A stretch of DNA of 6,770 nucleotides from Collinsella sp. (GTDB lineage Bacteria; Actinomycetota; Coriobacteriia; Coriobacteriales; Coriobacteriaceae). The stretch spans positions 1-6,770 of the forward strand of contig JAIHVJ010000102.1 of NCBI GenBank assembly GCA_022720335.1, given 5' to 3'. This document shows, piece by piece, positions 6,588-6,770 of the stretch (positions are counted from its first letter, which is position 1; every line of letters begins with the position of its first letter). Made by a program: the position numbers and the translations under genes. Below the pieces are notes generated by a model. It saw only the letters and a program-made list of their open reading frames with translations, was not told the origin of the DNA and did no database searches.

Positions 6588-6770
6588 GCCATCGCCCCCA
6601 CGGCGAGCACGACCGCCGCGCGCGCGGCGCCGAAGACGACGAGCGCGCATACGGACGCGGCGAGCATGAGCCTTGCCGCCCGGGCGATGTCGCCCCACTC
6701 GATTTCGCGGGACGCGTCGCCTATCGTCGGTTTCTCAACGAGCTTGCCGAAATACACCGCGGGTCCTGCC
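6584..6770 (-). CDS. cbiB: Adenosylcobinamide-phosphate synthase, CbiB (C-terminal part only)
   Basis: CbiB is a membrane protein that joins adenosylcobyric acid to aminopropanol phosphate. Only the last 62 codons are in the window; the gene continues past the right edge. The visible peptide AGPAVYFGKLVEKPTIGDAS followed by REIEWGDIARAARLM matches the conserved C-terminal block of CbiB (YFGxxVEKPxIGD ... DI). A hydrophobic Ala/Val/Leu segment follows and should be the last membrane helix, ending in AVGAMA. The stop overlaps the cobD start by four bases. In P. denitrificans nomenclature this protein is called CobD, which should not be confused with the decarboxylase next to it. The immediate use of the CobD product by CbiB fits their adjacency. 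Confidence 0.88.
   Translation of the reverse strand, partial: AGPAVYFGKLVEKPTIGDASREIEWGDIARAARLMLAASVCALVVFGAARAAVVLAVGAMA

Overview
The window is high-GC bacterial DNA with actinobacterial-style codon use. Its gene content, short overlapping gene boundaries and IS21-type remnant would fit an anaerobic gut actinomycete such as a member of the Coriobacteriia. That placement is an inference from style and content; no rRNA or taxonomic marker is present.

There are three blocks. (1) Positions 1-1736, plus strand: the 3' part of an ABC-transporter ATPase gene, then a complete MacB/FtsX-type permease gene that overlaps it by 4 bases. Together they look like a macB-type efflux or export unit with the ATPase and permease on separate chains. 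(2) Positions 1737-1947: a short convergent intergenic region. It holds a striking 69-base inverted repeat with a nested hairpin, then a decayed fragment resembling an IS21-family IstA transposase on the minus strand, then a GC-rich hairpin just beyond the end of the next operon. (3) Positions 1948-6770, minus strand: a tightly packed cobalamin (vitamin B12) biosynthesis operon read from right to left. The order is cbiB (partial), cobD (L-threonine-phosphate decarboxylase), cobQ/cbiP, cobO, cbiC/cobH and cobK/cbiJ. Every junction in the operon is a 4-8 base overlap or a direct stop-start abutment, so the genes are almost certainly co-transcribed and translationally coupled.

The B12 genes cover two ends of the pathway. 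CbiC and CobK/CbiJ act on the corrin ring (C-8 to C-12 methyl migration, and precorrin-6A reduction). CobO adenosylates the cobalt, CobQ amidates the side chains to give cobyric acid, CobD makes (R)-1-amino-2-propanol phosphate, and CbiB joins that to cobyric acid. The remaining genes, the operon promoter and any cobalamin riboswitch would lie to the right of the window.

By eye, the transporter block is less GC-rich than the B12 block, and the change falls at the repeat and transposase relic. This makes 1737-1947 the most interesting stretch, as a possible rearrangement or insertion junction. I did not find convincing evidence of a wholly new multi-gene system.
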